Source: Ceratothoa steindachneri (Eukaryota > Arthropoda > Malacostraca > Isopoda > Cymothoidae). From it: 64,000 nt of DNA. The notes under the pieces were generated by a model that saw nothing but the letters and a program-made list of their open reading frames with translations, was not told where the DNA came from and did no database searches. A program made the translations under genes and the position numbers. Location: assembly GCA_963969495.1 (NCBI GenBank), contig OZ018335.1, positions 88,694,440 to 88,758,439 of the forward strand, in the 5' to 3' direction. Shown piece after piece: positions 46,278-61,578 of this stretch (the stretch's first letter is position 1; each line of letters begins with the position of its first letter).

Positions 46278-49200
46278 CTTGGACGGTTCCTGTCTTACCT
46301 CAATGTCCTCTTTATGTTCCTTTCACAACCCTTGACTTGGAGGGTTCCTGTCTTACCTCAATGTCCTCTTTATGTTCTTTTCACAACCCTTGACTTGGAG
46401 GGTTCCTGTCTTACCTCAATGTCCTCTTTATGTTCTTTTCACAACCCTTGACTTGGAGGGTTCCTGTCTTACCTCAATGTCCTCTTTATGTTTCTTTCAC
46501 AACCCTTGACTTGAAGGGTTCCTGTCTTACCTCAATGTCCTCTTTATGTTTCTTTCACAACCCTTGACTTGGAGGGTTCCTGTCTTACCTCAATGTCCTC
46601 TTTATGTTTCTTTCACAACCCTTGACTTGGAGGGTTCCTGTCTTTCCTCAATGTCCTCTTTATGTTTCTTTCACAACCCTTGACTTGGAGGGTTCCTGTC
46701 TTACCTCAATGTCCTCTTTATGTTTCTTTCACAACCCTTGACTTGGAGGGTTCCTGTCTTACTTCAATGTCCTCTTTATGTTCCTTTCACAACCCTTGAC
46801 TTGGAGGGTTCCTGTCTTACCTCAATGTCCTCTTTATGTTTCTTTCACAACCCTTGACTTGGAGGGTTCCTGTCTTACCTCAATGTCCTCTTTATGTTTC
46901 TTTCACAACCCTTGACTTGGAGGGTTCCTGTCTTACCTCAATGTCCTCTTTATGTTTCTTTCACAACCCTTGACTTGGAGGGTTCCTGTCTTACCTCAAT
47001 GTCCTCTTTATGTTCCTTTGACAACCCTTGACTTGGAGGGTTCCTGTCTTACCTCAATGTCCTCTTTATGTTCCTTTCACAACCCTTGACTTGGAGGGTT
47101 CCTGTCTTACCTCAATGTCCTCTTTATGTTCTTTTCACAACCCTTGACTTGGAGGGTTCCTGTCTTACCTCAATGTCCTCTTTATGTTCCTTTCACAACC
47201 CTTGACTTGGAGGGTTCCTGTCTTACCTCAATGTCCTCTTTATGTTTCTTTCACAACCCTTGACTTGGAAGGTTCCTGTCTTACCTCAATGTCCTCTTTA
47301 TGTTTCTTTCACAACCCTTGACTTGGAGGGTTCCTGTCTTACCTCAATGTCCTCTTTATGTTTCTTTCACAACCCTTGACTTGGAGGGTTCCTGTCTTAC
47401 CTCAATGTCCTCTTTATGTTTCTTTCACAACCCTTGACTTGGAGGGTTCCTGTCTTACCTCAATGTCCTCTTTATGTTCTTTTCACAACCCTTGACTTGG
47501 AGGGTTCCTGTCTTACCTCAATGTCCTCTTTATGTTTCTTTCACAACCCTTGACTTGGAGGGTTCCTGTCTTACCTCAATGTCCTCTTTATGTTTCTTTC
47601 ACAACCCTTGACTTGGAGGGTTCCTGTCTTACCTCAATGTCCTCTTTATGTTCTTTTCACAACCCTTGACTTGGAGGGTTCCTGTCTTACCTCAATGTCC
47701 TCTTTATGTTCTTTTCACAACCCTTGACTTGGAGGGTTCCTGTCTTACCTCAATGTCCTCTTTATGTTTCTTTCACAACCCTTGACTTGGAGGGTTCCTG
47801 TCTTACCTCAATGTCCTCTTTATGTTTCTTTCACAACCCTTGACTTGGAGGGTTCCTGTCTTACCTCAATGTCCTCTTTATGTTCCTTTCACAACCCTTG
47901 ACTTGGAGGGTTCCTGTCTTACCTCAATGTCCTCTTTATGTTCTTTTCACAACCCTTGACTTGGAGGGTTCCTGTCTTACCTCAATGTCCTCTTTATGTT
48001 TCTTTCACAACCCTTGACTTGGAGGGTTCCTGTCTTACCTCAATGTCCTCTTTATGTTTCTTTCACAACCCTTGACTTGGAGGGTTCCTGTCTTACCTCA
48101 ATGTCCTCTTTATGTTTCTTTCACAACCCTTGACTTGGAGGGTTCCTGTCTTACCTCAATGTCCTCTTTATGTTTCTTTCACAACCCTTGACTTGGAGGG
48201 TTCCTGTCTTACCTCAATGTCCTCTTTATGTTCTTTTCACAACCCTTGACTTGGAGGGTTCCTGTCTTACCTCAATGTCCTCTTTATGTTCTTTTCACAA
48301 CCCTTGACTTGGAGGGTTCCTGTCTTACCTCAATGTCCTCTTTATGTTTCTTTCACAACCCTTGACTTGGAGGGTTCCTGTCTTACCTCAATGTCCTCTT
48401 TATGTTTCTTTCACAACCCTTGACTTGGAGGGTTCCTGTCTTACCTCAATGTCCTTTTTATGTTCCTTTCACAACCCTTGACTTGGAGGGTTCCTGTCTT
48501 ACCTCAATGTCCTCTTTATGTTTCTTTCACAACCCTTGACTTGGAGGGTTCCTGTCTTACCTCAATGTCCTCTTTATGTTTCTTTCACAACCCTTGACTT
48601 GGAGGGTTCCTGTCTTACCTCAATGTCCTCTTTATGTTCTTTTCACAACCCTTGACTTGGAGGGTTCCTGTCTTACCTCAATGTCCTCTTTATGTTTCTT
48701 TCACAACCCTTGACTTGGAGGGTTCCTGTCTTACCTCAATGTCCTCTTTATGTTTCTTTCACAACCCTTGACTTGGAGGGTTCCTGTCTTACCTCAATGT
48801 CCTCTTTATGTTTCTTTCACAACCCTTGACTTGAAGGGTTCCTGTCTTACCTCAATGTCCTCTTTATGTTTCTTTCACAACCCTTGACTTGGAGGGTTCC
48901 TGTCTTACCTCAATGTCCTCTTTATGTTCTTTTCACAACCCTTGACTTGGAGGGTTCCTGTCTTACCTCAATGTCCTCTTTATGTTCCTTTCACAACCCT
49001 TGACTTGGAGGGTTCCTGTCTTACCTCAATGTCCTCTTTATGTTTCTTTCACAACCCTTGACTTGGAGGGTTCCTGTCTTACCTCAATGTCCTCTTTATG
49101 TTTCTTTCACAACCCTTGACTTGGAGGGTTCCTGTCTTACCTCAATGTCCTTTTTATGTTCCTTTCACAACCCTTGACTTGGAGGGTTCCTGTCTTACCT

Positions 49201-49815
49201 CAATGTCCTCTTTATGTTTCTTTCACAACCCTTGACCTGGAGGGTTCCTGTCTTACCTCAATGTCCTTTTTATGTTCCTTTCACAACCCTTGACTTGGAG
49301 GGTTCCTGTCTTACCTCAATGTCCTCTTTATGTTTCTTTCACAACCCTTGACTTGGAGGGTTCCTGTCTTACCTCAATGTCCTTTTTATGTTCCTTTCAC
49401 AACCCTTGACTTGGAGGGTTCCTGTCTTACCTCAATGTCCTCTTTATGTTTCTTTCACAACCCTTGACTTGGAGGGTTCCTGTCTTACCTCAATGTCCTC
49501 TTTATGTTTCTTTCACAACCCTTGACTTGGAGGGTTCCTGTCTTACCTCAATGTCCTCTTTATGTTTCTTTCACAACCCTTGACTTGGAGGGTTCCTGTC
49601 TTACCTCAATGTCCTCTTTATGTTTCTTTCACAACCCTTGACTTGGAGGGTTCCTGTCTTACCTCAATGTCCTCTTTATGTTTCTTTCACAACCCTTGAC
49701 TTGGAGGGTTCCTGTCTTACCTCAATGTCCTCTTTATGTTTCTTTCACAACCCTTGACTTGGAGGGTACCTGTCTTACCTCAATGTCCTCTTTATGTTCT
49801 TTTCACAACCCTTGA
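46278..49815. repeat. 58-bp satellite array, about 61 copies
   Basis: The unit begins ACTTGGAGGGTTCCTGTCTT, continues ACCTCAATGTCCTCTTTATG and ends TTCACAACCCTTG. Copies are very alike; most differ only in a short pyrimidine stretch that reads TTCC, TTTC or TTCT. A linked variant (CCTTTTTATGTTCC) alternates with the standard form at 49147, 49263 and 49379, that is every 116 bp, showing local dimer amplification. Each unit contains stops, and no long frame runs through. There are no unique spacers, so it is not CRISPR. Confidence 0.97.
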
Positions 49816-50639
49816 CAGTCATTCTCAGGTTTAAGTGCAAGGTGTTTTTGGACTGCTGTCTATTCCTCCATCTCCTTTTGCCCCGACTACTGCAACTCCC
49901 TCCTCTTTACTCTATTTGCTTTTACCCTTTTCTCTATTTTACTAAACCCTACGCGATTTACTCATTTCGTCGACGATCTCATTTCTCTCATTCGGGGTCT
50001 GTTCCAAGAATCCTCCCTATGGGTATTTATATCCACATACCACTGACTCGGAACAAGTCCCTCTGCCCCGGGAGGACGAAGGTTCCACCTGAACGCCTTC
50101 TGGCTGTTTGGTGTCAAAACATAATACTTCCAGGTACCTCTCCCCAAAGAGGCCTGGTTCCTTGTGCCTTCGGACTCACCAGCGATTGTTATACTGACCT
50201 TTAGCCTATTTTATTAGCTGGTTGAGTCCGATTGGATAAAGGCAGATTGGCAAACCACAACTACTACTACTAAGTAAGCTTCAATTGTTATCTGGTCGCA
50301 ACTCGTAGATTTTAAGAACTTGTTCCTTACTAGTCCTTTGCTTTGAACAGCGTCATATGCTATTTATTATTAGTGTAAACTTTGCCAAAACAACAAGAAA
50401 GTTTGTATGTATGTGTGTGTGTGCGAGAAGCATTAATTTAATACGGTTAGTAATATTATGGCAGTAATCTTCGAATTCCATCTTCTGAACAAATCGTTCG
50501 AAACTCAGTTCAATTCTTCTATACTGCAACGCTTCATCGATTCAAAGTTTAAAATCTACCACCTCCTCCAAAATGTGGTTGGTGAATATCAACGCCACTA
50601 AAACTAGCCTCCTACCCCTATATACCCTGTTATTTTTTC
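49816..50639. other. No gene recognised
   Basis: Flank of the satellite. Contains pyrimidine-rich sequence and a GT-rich run near 50408-50423. The plus-strand open frame at 49794-50204 starts in the last satellite copies and shows no domain, so I do not call it a gene. Confidence 0.35.
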
Positions 50640-51474
50640 CACCCCGAAAAGGTCCTTCATAGCGATGAGGTGTTATGCTGGTGCTCATATACAACGTCCA
50701 CTCAAGGTTTGATCACTGGAAAGACGAGCCAGGGGACACGCTTTCACACATGCACTCCATGTCTCTCTAGCATGCACAATAGCATCCACTTGCAGCTCAG
50801 TCACCCCTTTGTCTCTCAAACACAACATAATCCACACACCTTTTACGCGCCGTCTCCCAAACCCATCTCGCACTCTGACACACACTCTGACACACACTCT
50901 CATATGTCATTTGCCTTCACAACTCTATTTAAATCCTTCAGAACACTTTCAGTCAGAACCTCATTACAAATATTATCACACAATGAAGGTGTCTCACCCA
51001 GTCGTTCCTCACTCTATCTAACATTCACACACGAAGCATCCCTCTCAAAGTGTCGATTTGCACAGGTCTCACTTGAGATCTTCCCTTCTCCTCCCATACC
51101 ATAGTCTCACTCCAACACACCATCTTTAGCACCAGTATCCTCTTATACAGCTTACTAGCACATTTCACACTCAACCCCTTACCATTTGTTAACGGTTTGG
51201 TCTACCATGACACTTTCCTACAGGTTAAGAAACCCGTGTGGTCGCAATCTGCTTCATCTGTACCACTTTCATTCACGATCCAACCGTGATACTTAAAACA
51301 TCGCACCCGTTCAAGGGTGACATCACGGACTAATATAACATCTCACCAAACAAATGCCATTCCCTTACTCTTTTATGTTTTTACTTTTATCCTCGTCTCA
51401 CATTCCCTCTCAGAGCTTCAATCAACATTTCCAACTCCATCTCGTCTTCAGCCAATAATACCAGATCTTCACTA
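50640..51474 (-). pseudogene. LINE reverse transcriptase relic, C-terminal piece
   Basis: From the transposon border leftwards the minus strand reads SEDLVLLAEDEMELEMLIEA, a degraded motif-C region (family form F-A-D-D-x-V-L-V-A-E-S-E), then SKLYKRILVLKMVCWSE-like thumb sequence, DTLRGMLRV and DRVRNDWVR-like motifs, and near 50690-50900 a run resembling the Y-E-S-x-x-x-G-x-R-G-R-G-R-P-R-K-R-W tail (WVWETARKRCVDYV). Frequent stops show decay. The other half lies beyond the inserted mariner-type element. Confidence 0.6.
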
Positions 51475-52679
51475 CCGGATATTGCAAAAATTCTGTTACA
51501 CTAGTTACGACTCTTGCAATGATAGTTAGGCACATTTGTATTGTTTCAACATATGAATATGTGTTTAAATTGTAATATTAAGCAATTCGGCTGCCCTTGG
51601 TGGCGAGCACTCGCTCCAGGCAAGACTTTAAGGCCGCGCACATGTTGCGGATGAAGTCCTTCATCATGCTGACCCACTCGCAGTTGACACGGCACTTCAG
51701 CTCGTTTACGTTGTTGTGGCGTGCCATGCAGGCCTTGCCCTCGATATACGCCCAGACGCTGTAGTCCAGGAGATCGAGGGAGCAAAAGTCCCCAAGCCAG
51801 AAGATCGGGTTCGACCCCAACCACTCTTGCATGGTCTTAGCCGTCTGAGTTGAGGCATCGTCCTGCTGCAAGACGTAGTCCGCCTTCTTCGTGATCTTTC
51901 TCAACAGGGCAGGACTTTTGTGGCCAAGATGTACATGTAATCGGCCGCGGTGAGCCTATAACCGGCCTCGAACCACACCCCCGGCATCTTTTCGCCATTC
52001 CAAGGCACGGTGGTCGGGTGCTTGGTCGTGGACACGTAGCGGACCTCGGAGACATCCAGACCAAAGCTTACCACGCGGGCGTTCTGGATGTTAATGACTG
52101 GATCGACCGTGAAGGAGTTTTTAATCAGAAAATAATAAGAATTCGATTGCCATGACTCTTCAAATGGTTGGGAAGGCGATGACACCTCTCCCGACGTTAT
52201 TCTCGTATACGGTCGGTGACCAGAGTCCTTTCCACGCACCTCAAGCTCTTGCTGCCCTTCTCCTTGACCGCCCTAGCAACCCTGGCTACCGAGAAGTTCT
52301 TCTTTTTCGCAAACGTTACTATCTTGAGCTTTGGAGGATTTTCGACGGCTTTTCTCACAGCCAAACGGCCGAAAACTTGAGGTCGATCTTGGAAGTCTGC
52401 CCCGTTCTTCAGCGTCTCCGTGACTCTGTCGACGGTCATTCGGCTGACGTTGAGCCGCTTGGCAAGGTCTGAGATGTTGGGGCCTGCGCGCAGGAGAACA
52501 GAGATATCGATACTTTTCACTTCCACCTCGACACACCTCCACCCAATGTAAAAGACGTTTTAATGACACATACTAGAAAAGTAGGAATTTAAGTTTGTTT
52601 GACGGAACTTTTTCTATCATACACCTAAGCATTTCGAAAGATATAAAACCGAGTATAACAGAAATTTTGCAAAACTCGG
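51475..52679 (-). mobile_element. Mariner/Tc1-superfamily element inserted in a LINE
   Basis: The left end CCGGATATTGCAAAAATTCT and the right end on the minus strand CCGAGTTTTGCAAAATTTCT begin inverted repeats of about 75-80 bp that are still roughly 70% alike. TA flanks both sides (51473-51474 and 52680-52681). The minus strand carries a transposase in three frames: a helix-turn-helix start (52526 down), a middle part with FTVDPVINIQNARVV and VWFEAGYRLTAADY, and a C-terminal part with YVLQQDDAS and LDYSVWAYIEGKAC. About 1.2 kb, near full length but frameshifted. Confidence 0.8.
51578..52526 (-). pseudogene. Transposase of the 51475-52679 element, frameshifted
   Basis: Domains in order: the N-terminal HTH with SDLAKRLNVSRMTVDRVTET (about 52410-52470), a second basic HTH with FSVARVARAVKEKGSKSLR, then after a frameshift near 52200 a segment with FTVDPVINIQNARVV that contains the first catalytic region, VWFEAGYRLTAADYMYILA, after another shift KADYVLQQDDAS with the second catalytic Asp, and LDYSVWAYIEGKAC with the third. 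It ends ERVLATKGSRIA. The L-D-Y-S-V-W-x-x-I-E-x-K-A signature belongs to mariner-like D,D37D-type transposases common in crustaceans and other arthropods. Several residues between the second and third acids are missing compared with that spacing. Confidence 0.75.
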
Positions 52680-52681
52680 TA

Positions 52682-53640
52682 TATCCTCTTTTATATAGAG
52701 CCCAGCCCTTACCATTCTCAATCAATCTTACACTCTCTTCCACATTCCTATTCAAATTTTGTTTCAGTATTCCATCCCAAAGACATAAGAGGTCCATCAC
52801 ACAATATTTTCTTACACCCCACGCCAATGTCAAGCCAAACACTCAGCGCATCTTCACGCCAAAGTAGGTTTTACTTCCAACATAAATACTCTTCACATCA
52901 TCCTAAAATTTACATTTCACTCCATGCACTCTTATCACCTGCCATAAAGCTTCCTATCACTTCGATCATAAAATTTTTCCCATCATGAAACCAACACACA
53001 CTTTAACTCTTCCTTCCTCGTTAATTTTCATATTCACATTTGTTCTATTTCCATGTTCACACTTGCATCCTCTCTCCTACTCTCAAGCATTCTCACGTAA
53101 CATTCTCCTTCTTTTTGGTTCCACAACCTAGTCAGTTCTCACTCCAACCAAATAAACTTTGCACATCATAATCATGAGAACGCTAGTCGTACACTCATAC
53201 TTATTACAGCTTTCGCATCAAATATATTAGGCAACTTATACATTTTTACTAAGTGACCTAACTTTCCTCATCTCCTTTCCTCAACCCATATTTATTTATG
53301 AATACGCTTTTGTGCTGAAAGAAAGTGTTTGCTAAAGACGAGTTTCTTTCGGCACAGAACCGCACCGTCCTCTTTCCATTTTCATTCTTTCCAGGTATAC
53401 CAAAATTTCCATTTATCTTCCTTCTCATTCTGACATCTATTCCTCGATTCATGTTCTACGACCATCAATCGATACCCAAATCCCAATTCCATCCACCCCT
53501 TATACCCAGAACTTCTCTATCTTATCTTCTCTTCTATCATTACAGGGCCAATGCACTAAAACCACGAACAATTCCAACCTTGCAAATATCACCCTCACCC
53601 GCGTAATTCTCGAGCTCGCACATTCATATTAAACCAGTGC
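52682..53640 (-). pseudogene. LINE reverse transcriptase relic, N-terminal/palm piece
   Basis: Minus-strand reading includes FYDRSDRKLYG (family motif A form A-Y-D-R-V-D-R, near 52960), GVRKYCVMDLL (family form G-V-R-Q-G-C-V-M-S-P-x-L-F, near 52800) and NGKGWALYKR next to the transposon border. These are palm motifs of the same kind of LINE whose later half is at 50640-51474. The upstream part to 53640 is too decayed to assign motif by motif. Confidence 0.5.
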
Positions 53641-54900
53641 ACCATTGCAGTCCTTCGTCAAAAATACCCCGACACCCTCTTCTCTCCTACTACCCTTTTC
53701 TACACCTGACCGCACTCTATTCACTCCATCATACACGACTCTTCATTGTGTTTCACGTCTGCCTCACATAATGCTAGCATCTGCAATGCTCCCCTCCCTC
53801 CTTTGAGCACATCGACGACCAATCCCTTCTTTCCCACTTCATACATACGCCTCATATTCCACTTAATCGATTCACACATTAGCACGAATTAATCGCCATG
53901 TCTTAACAGGGTAGGCGACACCCCTATCCATTACTGTCATTACGTATTGCTCTCGTATGCCAAATACCTTTGGGAGTGAGGCCTCCTCGGCCAACGGACC
54001 CAACAAATGGTCATGATAATACATTTTTACAGTGGGTTTGGGATACTGAGACAACTACTCAGGGTCTCGACTCGGAGAGAAACATAAAAAAGAAACACAA
54101 TTGGATATCGAATTTCGCTGAAGAACGACGAGTTATTTTTAGGGACATTTTTATTTTAAATATCGGCCTAATTCTCCTTTCCTCATTTAAGTTATGCCAC
54201 TGGTATTTCACAGGGTATTTATCACGCACCAGGGTAAAATCAATGAGATATAGTGGGGTTGCCCAATGGGGTACATATTTCTTAGGGTATTGGCACCAAT
54301 CATAGGAGTAATTTGCCAAGAAAAAGACATAGCAGCAAGAAATGCCATTGGATATTTTCTTTATTTAATGATAGCATATTTTAATGAATAGGGGCGATAT
54401 TTTTTCATATATTGCAGTTATTTAATGCTAATAAAATGTTTGCCCCATTAATGGCCTTGGAAATTTCTCAGATAGAAATTTCAATCTAAGACCACATTAG
54501 TAAATATTGTATTAAGCCGGATTGATTATACTCATACTTTTGTTGTTTTGGGACGTTTTTTAATGCAAATATTAATAATATAAGTGATAATAATATTTAA
54601 AATTTTGGCCGAATGCAGTGCGGAATGCAGTTCCAAATGCATCTCGAACGAACCGAGAGAAAGCATACTTCCTCCAACGCCATTAAAACTTAAAAAATCA
54701 TGAACTTATTTCCAGACGAATCCAAGGCAGAAAATGGCGAATCTCGAAATGTTAAGGAAAGTGAATAATGCATCCAGAAGCCGGATCTGGATCTTACCCC
54801 CAAATCAATACAACTCTTATGTGGCAGAACGACAAATTCTCTGCAAAATTTCTCTAAAAATTGGATCGAAATCCGTCATTAATCTTTTGAGCCCTCTTGT
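53641..54900. other. No gene recognised
   Basis: C-rich in the first 300 bp (possibly more of the LINE), then AT-rich. Overlapping open frames on both strands at 53970-54319 show no domain and I do not call them. Confidence 0.35.

Positions 54901-54987
<87 letters not shown>
54901..54987. repeat. (CA)n microsatellite
   Basis: About 43 AC units with a single AT interruption near 54928. Confidence 0.95.
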
Positions 54988-56945
<1,958 letters not shown>

Positions 56946-57071
56946 CTCCAGCCGTCCTCGAAATGGAAGACAGCACTCAGCGAGGACGAAGAGCGTCACG
57001 CTGGACCTGAAGTAGAGCAGTTGTCTAATAGTGCCACTACATTAACCGCACCAATTTGTCTTGGAACATTT

Positions 57072-57074
<3 letters not shown>

Positions 57075-57120
<46 letters not shown>
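57075..57120. repeat. (TA)n microsatellite
   Basis: About 23 AT units directly joined to the 3' end of the PLE that follows. The 130 bp between this and the previous tract (56945-57074) carry CCGTCCTCGAAATGG and nothing identifiable. Confidence 0.95.
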
Positions 57121-57122
<2 letters not shown>

Positions 57123-58738
57123 CGATTCCTTAATTTCACCAGAAAAGAGAAAACGTAAGATGTTGAGAAATTCGTCTTCCTTTATTGCACCTGAACAACG
57201 TTTCGAGCTGCCCGTTCATCTTCGAGTTGTCTAATACAAAAGCATAAGAGAATACATAATTTACAATCAATTAGAATATTAAAAAAATCCTAATGGGACA
57301 CAAAAGAGAACCATCAAAAACACTCTTCCATGTTGATCTGACTTCTGAGAGGAGTGTGAAAAAGGGATTGAAGAAGTAGTCAGAGGTAAGAGTGTGTTAG
57401 TTGTTGAGTTATGTCATGAGCAAAGGATCAGCAGAACAGTCGCAAATAAGAGTAAGGGAACGGGTTTTAATATAAAGAGATTCTAGAATTATCAAGCTTT
57501 GTTCATTGTTATTTTGACCAATTATTTTAAAACCTCTGATAGTTATGTCAGTGGTGCATTTAATTGCATGTATTCAAATAGGGCTCGCATCTTTACGATT
57601 AAGAAGGTGTCCAGTACGAACGATGATGCTCCTGTGCGAGGAAAACCTTGCTCTCGGGGAGCGAATCGTGCTGCCTATGTATCTTTCTTGGAGACACCGA
57701 GGACAAGTAAGTTCGTATACAACACTGCGCATCTCTAGAGGAGGTTTAGCCTTCTGGGTGAAACAACTGCCAATATTGTATTTATTTACAAATATTAATT
57801 TGAATTTTATATGGGAAAAAATAGCGCTTTAATAGTTTGGAGAACTTCCTTCGGAGCTCTCTGTTAAGGGGACCCATTTCAGGAAGAATGAAATAGTTAG
57901 TCTTTAAGGAAAACGTAGGAAAGATTTGGTGGTAAATATTGGGAATTCAAAAATTTGAAAATGAGTCTATTTACTATTCCCTTGGGATAGGAGTTATTCT
58001 GGAATAAGTTTATTAGAAATTAAAATTCCTCCTGCATAAGTGAGAATGACGAAGCCAGGTGGAAGCCACGACAGATGAGAGCATTGATGGGGCCAAGTTT
58101 GTAGGAAAAATCACAAAAGCTAAAAAAAATTGTACCCACTCAATCGAAAGTCGCTTTTCTATAAATGGATCTTGTTAAGCTCTGATTAGACTTTTGAATT
58201 AGAATGTCCACAAAGGGAAGACAATTTTCTTCTTCGGTTTCCAAAATATATTTAATATTTGGATGAATGGAATTGAGGTAATTAAAAAACTGGTAGGTCT
58301 GGTCATGATAATTAAACACTGCACAACTGTCTTCTACAAATCTTCGGTAAAATAGGGGTTGGAATGAAGAAGGACAAGTTTGGAAGAAGGTTTTTCAAAA
58401 TATTTCCTGAAAATATCTACGGCAATGGTGGCAATGGGCGAATACATTGCTACACCATCTATCTGTTTATAAATTTTCACATCAAAGAAAATATACTTTC
58501 TTTAAAAACTATTTGTAAAAGTTATTTAAATTTGTTTCTTGAAAAAATGTGAAATGTGTTGCAATGATGAAAAGCAGAATCTAAGGTAGTCTATGGTTTG
58601 ATCAACTGGTACGTGGTGAACAGAGAACACATCGTATCTTACGAGAAATTTGGCTGAGTCAAACTTTTGTCGGAATATTTCTTGAGCAAAGGAATAACTT
58701 TTTTTTAATGGTAAACTGGTTCTGAGATAATGGTGAGA

Positions 58739-58740
<2 letters not shown>
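57121..58740 (-). mobile_element. Second Penelope-like element, minus strand, (TA)n on both sides
   Basis: Contains a decayed reverse transcriptase and GIY-YIG endonuclease (see the pseudogene entry), with a 3' end at 57121-57240. That end reads, on the minus strand, TCGAAGATGAACGGGCAGCT, then CGAAACGTTG, an AATAAA-containing stretch and then (TA)n. The GAAACGTTG words and neighbouring motif are typical of PLE terminal repeats. It is from a different subfamily than the PLE at 2519-4552. Confidence 0.7.
57540..58560 (-). pseudogene. PLE reverse transcriptase and GIY-YIG endonuclease relic
   Basis: In protein order on the minus strand: FDVKIYKQIDGVAMYSPIAT (about 58410-58490; the family form has D-G-V-A-M-G-S-P-L-G-P), FRKYFE, RFVEDSCAVFNYHDQTYQFF (the catalytic Y-V-D-D box replaced by F-V-E-D, about 58330), NSIHPNIKYILETEEENCLP and FVDILI, RSIYRKATFD, and last VVYELTCPRCLQERYIGSTI and RSPRARFSSH, a recognisable GIY-YIG endonuclease start (about 57600-57735). 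Frameshifts and stops occur, and the loss of the first catalytic Asp of the Y-x-D-D box would itself inactivate the enzyme. Confidence 0.75.

Positions 58741-58821
<81 letters not shown>
58741..58821. repeat. (TA)n microsatellite
   Basis: About 40 AT units between the PLE body and a separate PLE terminal fragment. Confidence 0.95.
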
Positions 58822-61200
<2,379 letters not shown>

Positions 61201-61494
61201 TGGGTGACTGTGTTCTCTTTGCCTAATTCAGCGACTTGTTTGTACGAATCACGAGTACTGAATGCACTTGCGGAAAACATATTGGCTCACATAAACTATC
61301 CTGATGATAACTGTTGACTTTAGATTCGCTCACAGTTATTTTAACTCAATAGCTGGCAATATTGAACGATTTCTTACATGGGTTGTGAATAATTTTGATT
61401 GATAGGTAATTAACAAAATTGGTATATGAATTTTAGTTCAAACATAATCAAACTGTAGTCATCTTTTGTATTTAATAGATCCAAGAAAGCTTTA

Positions 61495-61495
<1 letters not shown>

Positions 61496-61578
<83 letters not shown>
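61496..61578. repeat. (TA)n microsatellite
   Basis: About 41 TA units with one G interruption near the right end. Confidence 0.95.

Noticed and set aside
46278..49815. CRISPR-like array
   Set aside because: The 58-bp units abut without unique spacers and the host is a eukaryote; the 46-bp array at 8972-9270 is rejected for the same reason.
52152..52472. Plus-strand open frame of 106 codons
   Set aside because: Shadow of the minus-strand transposase.
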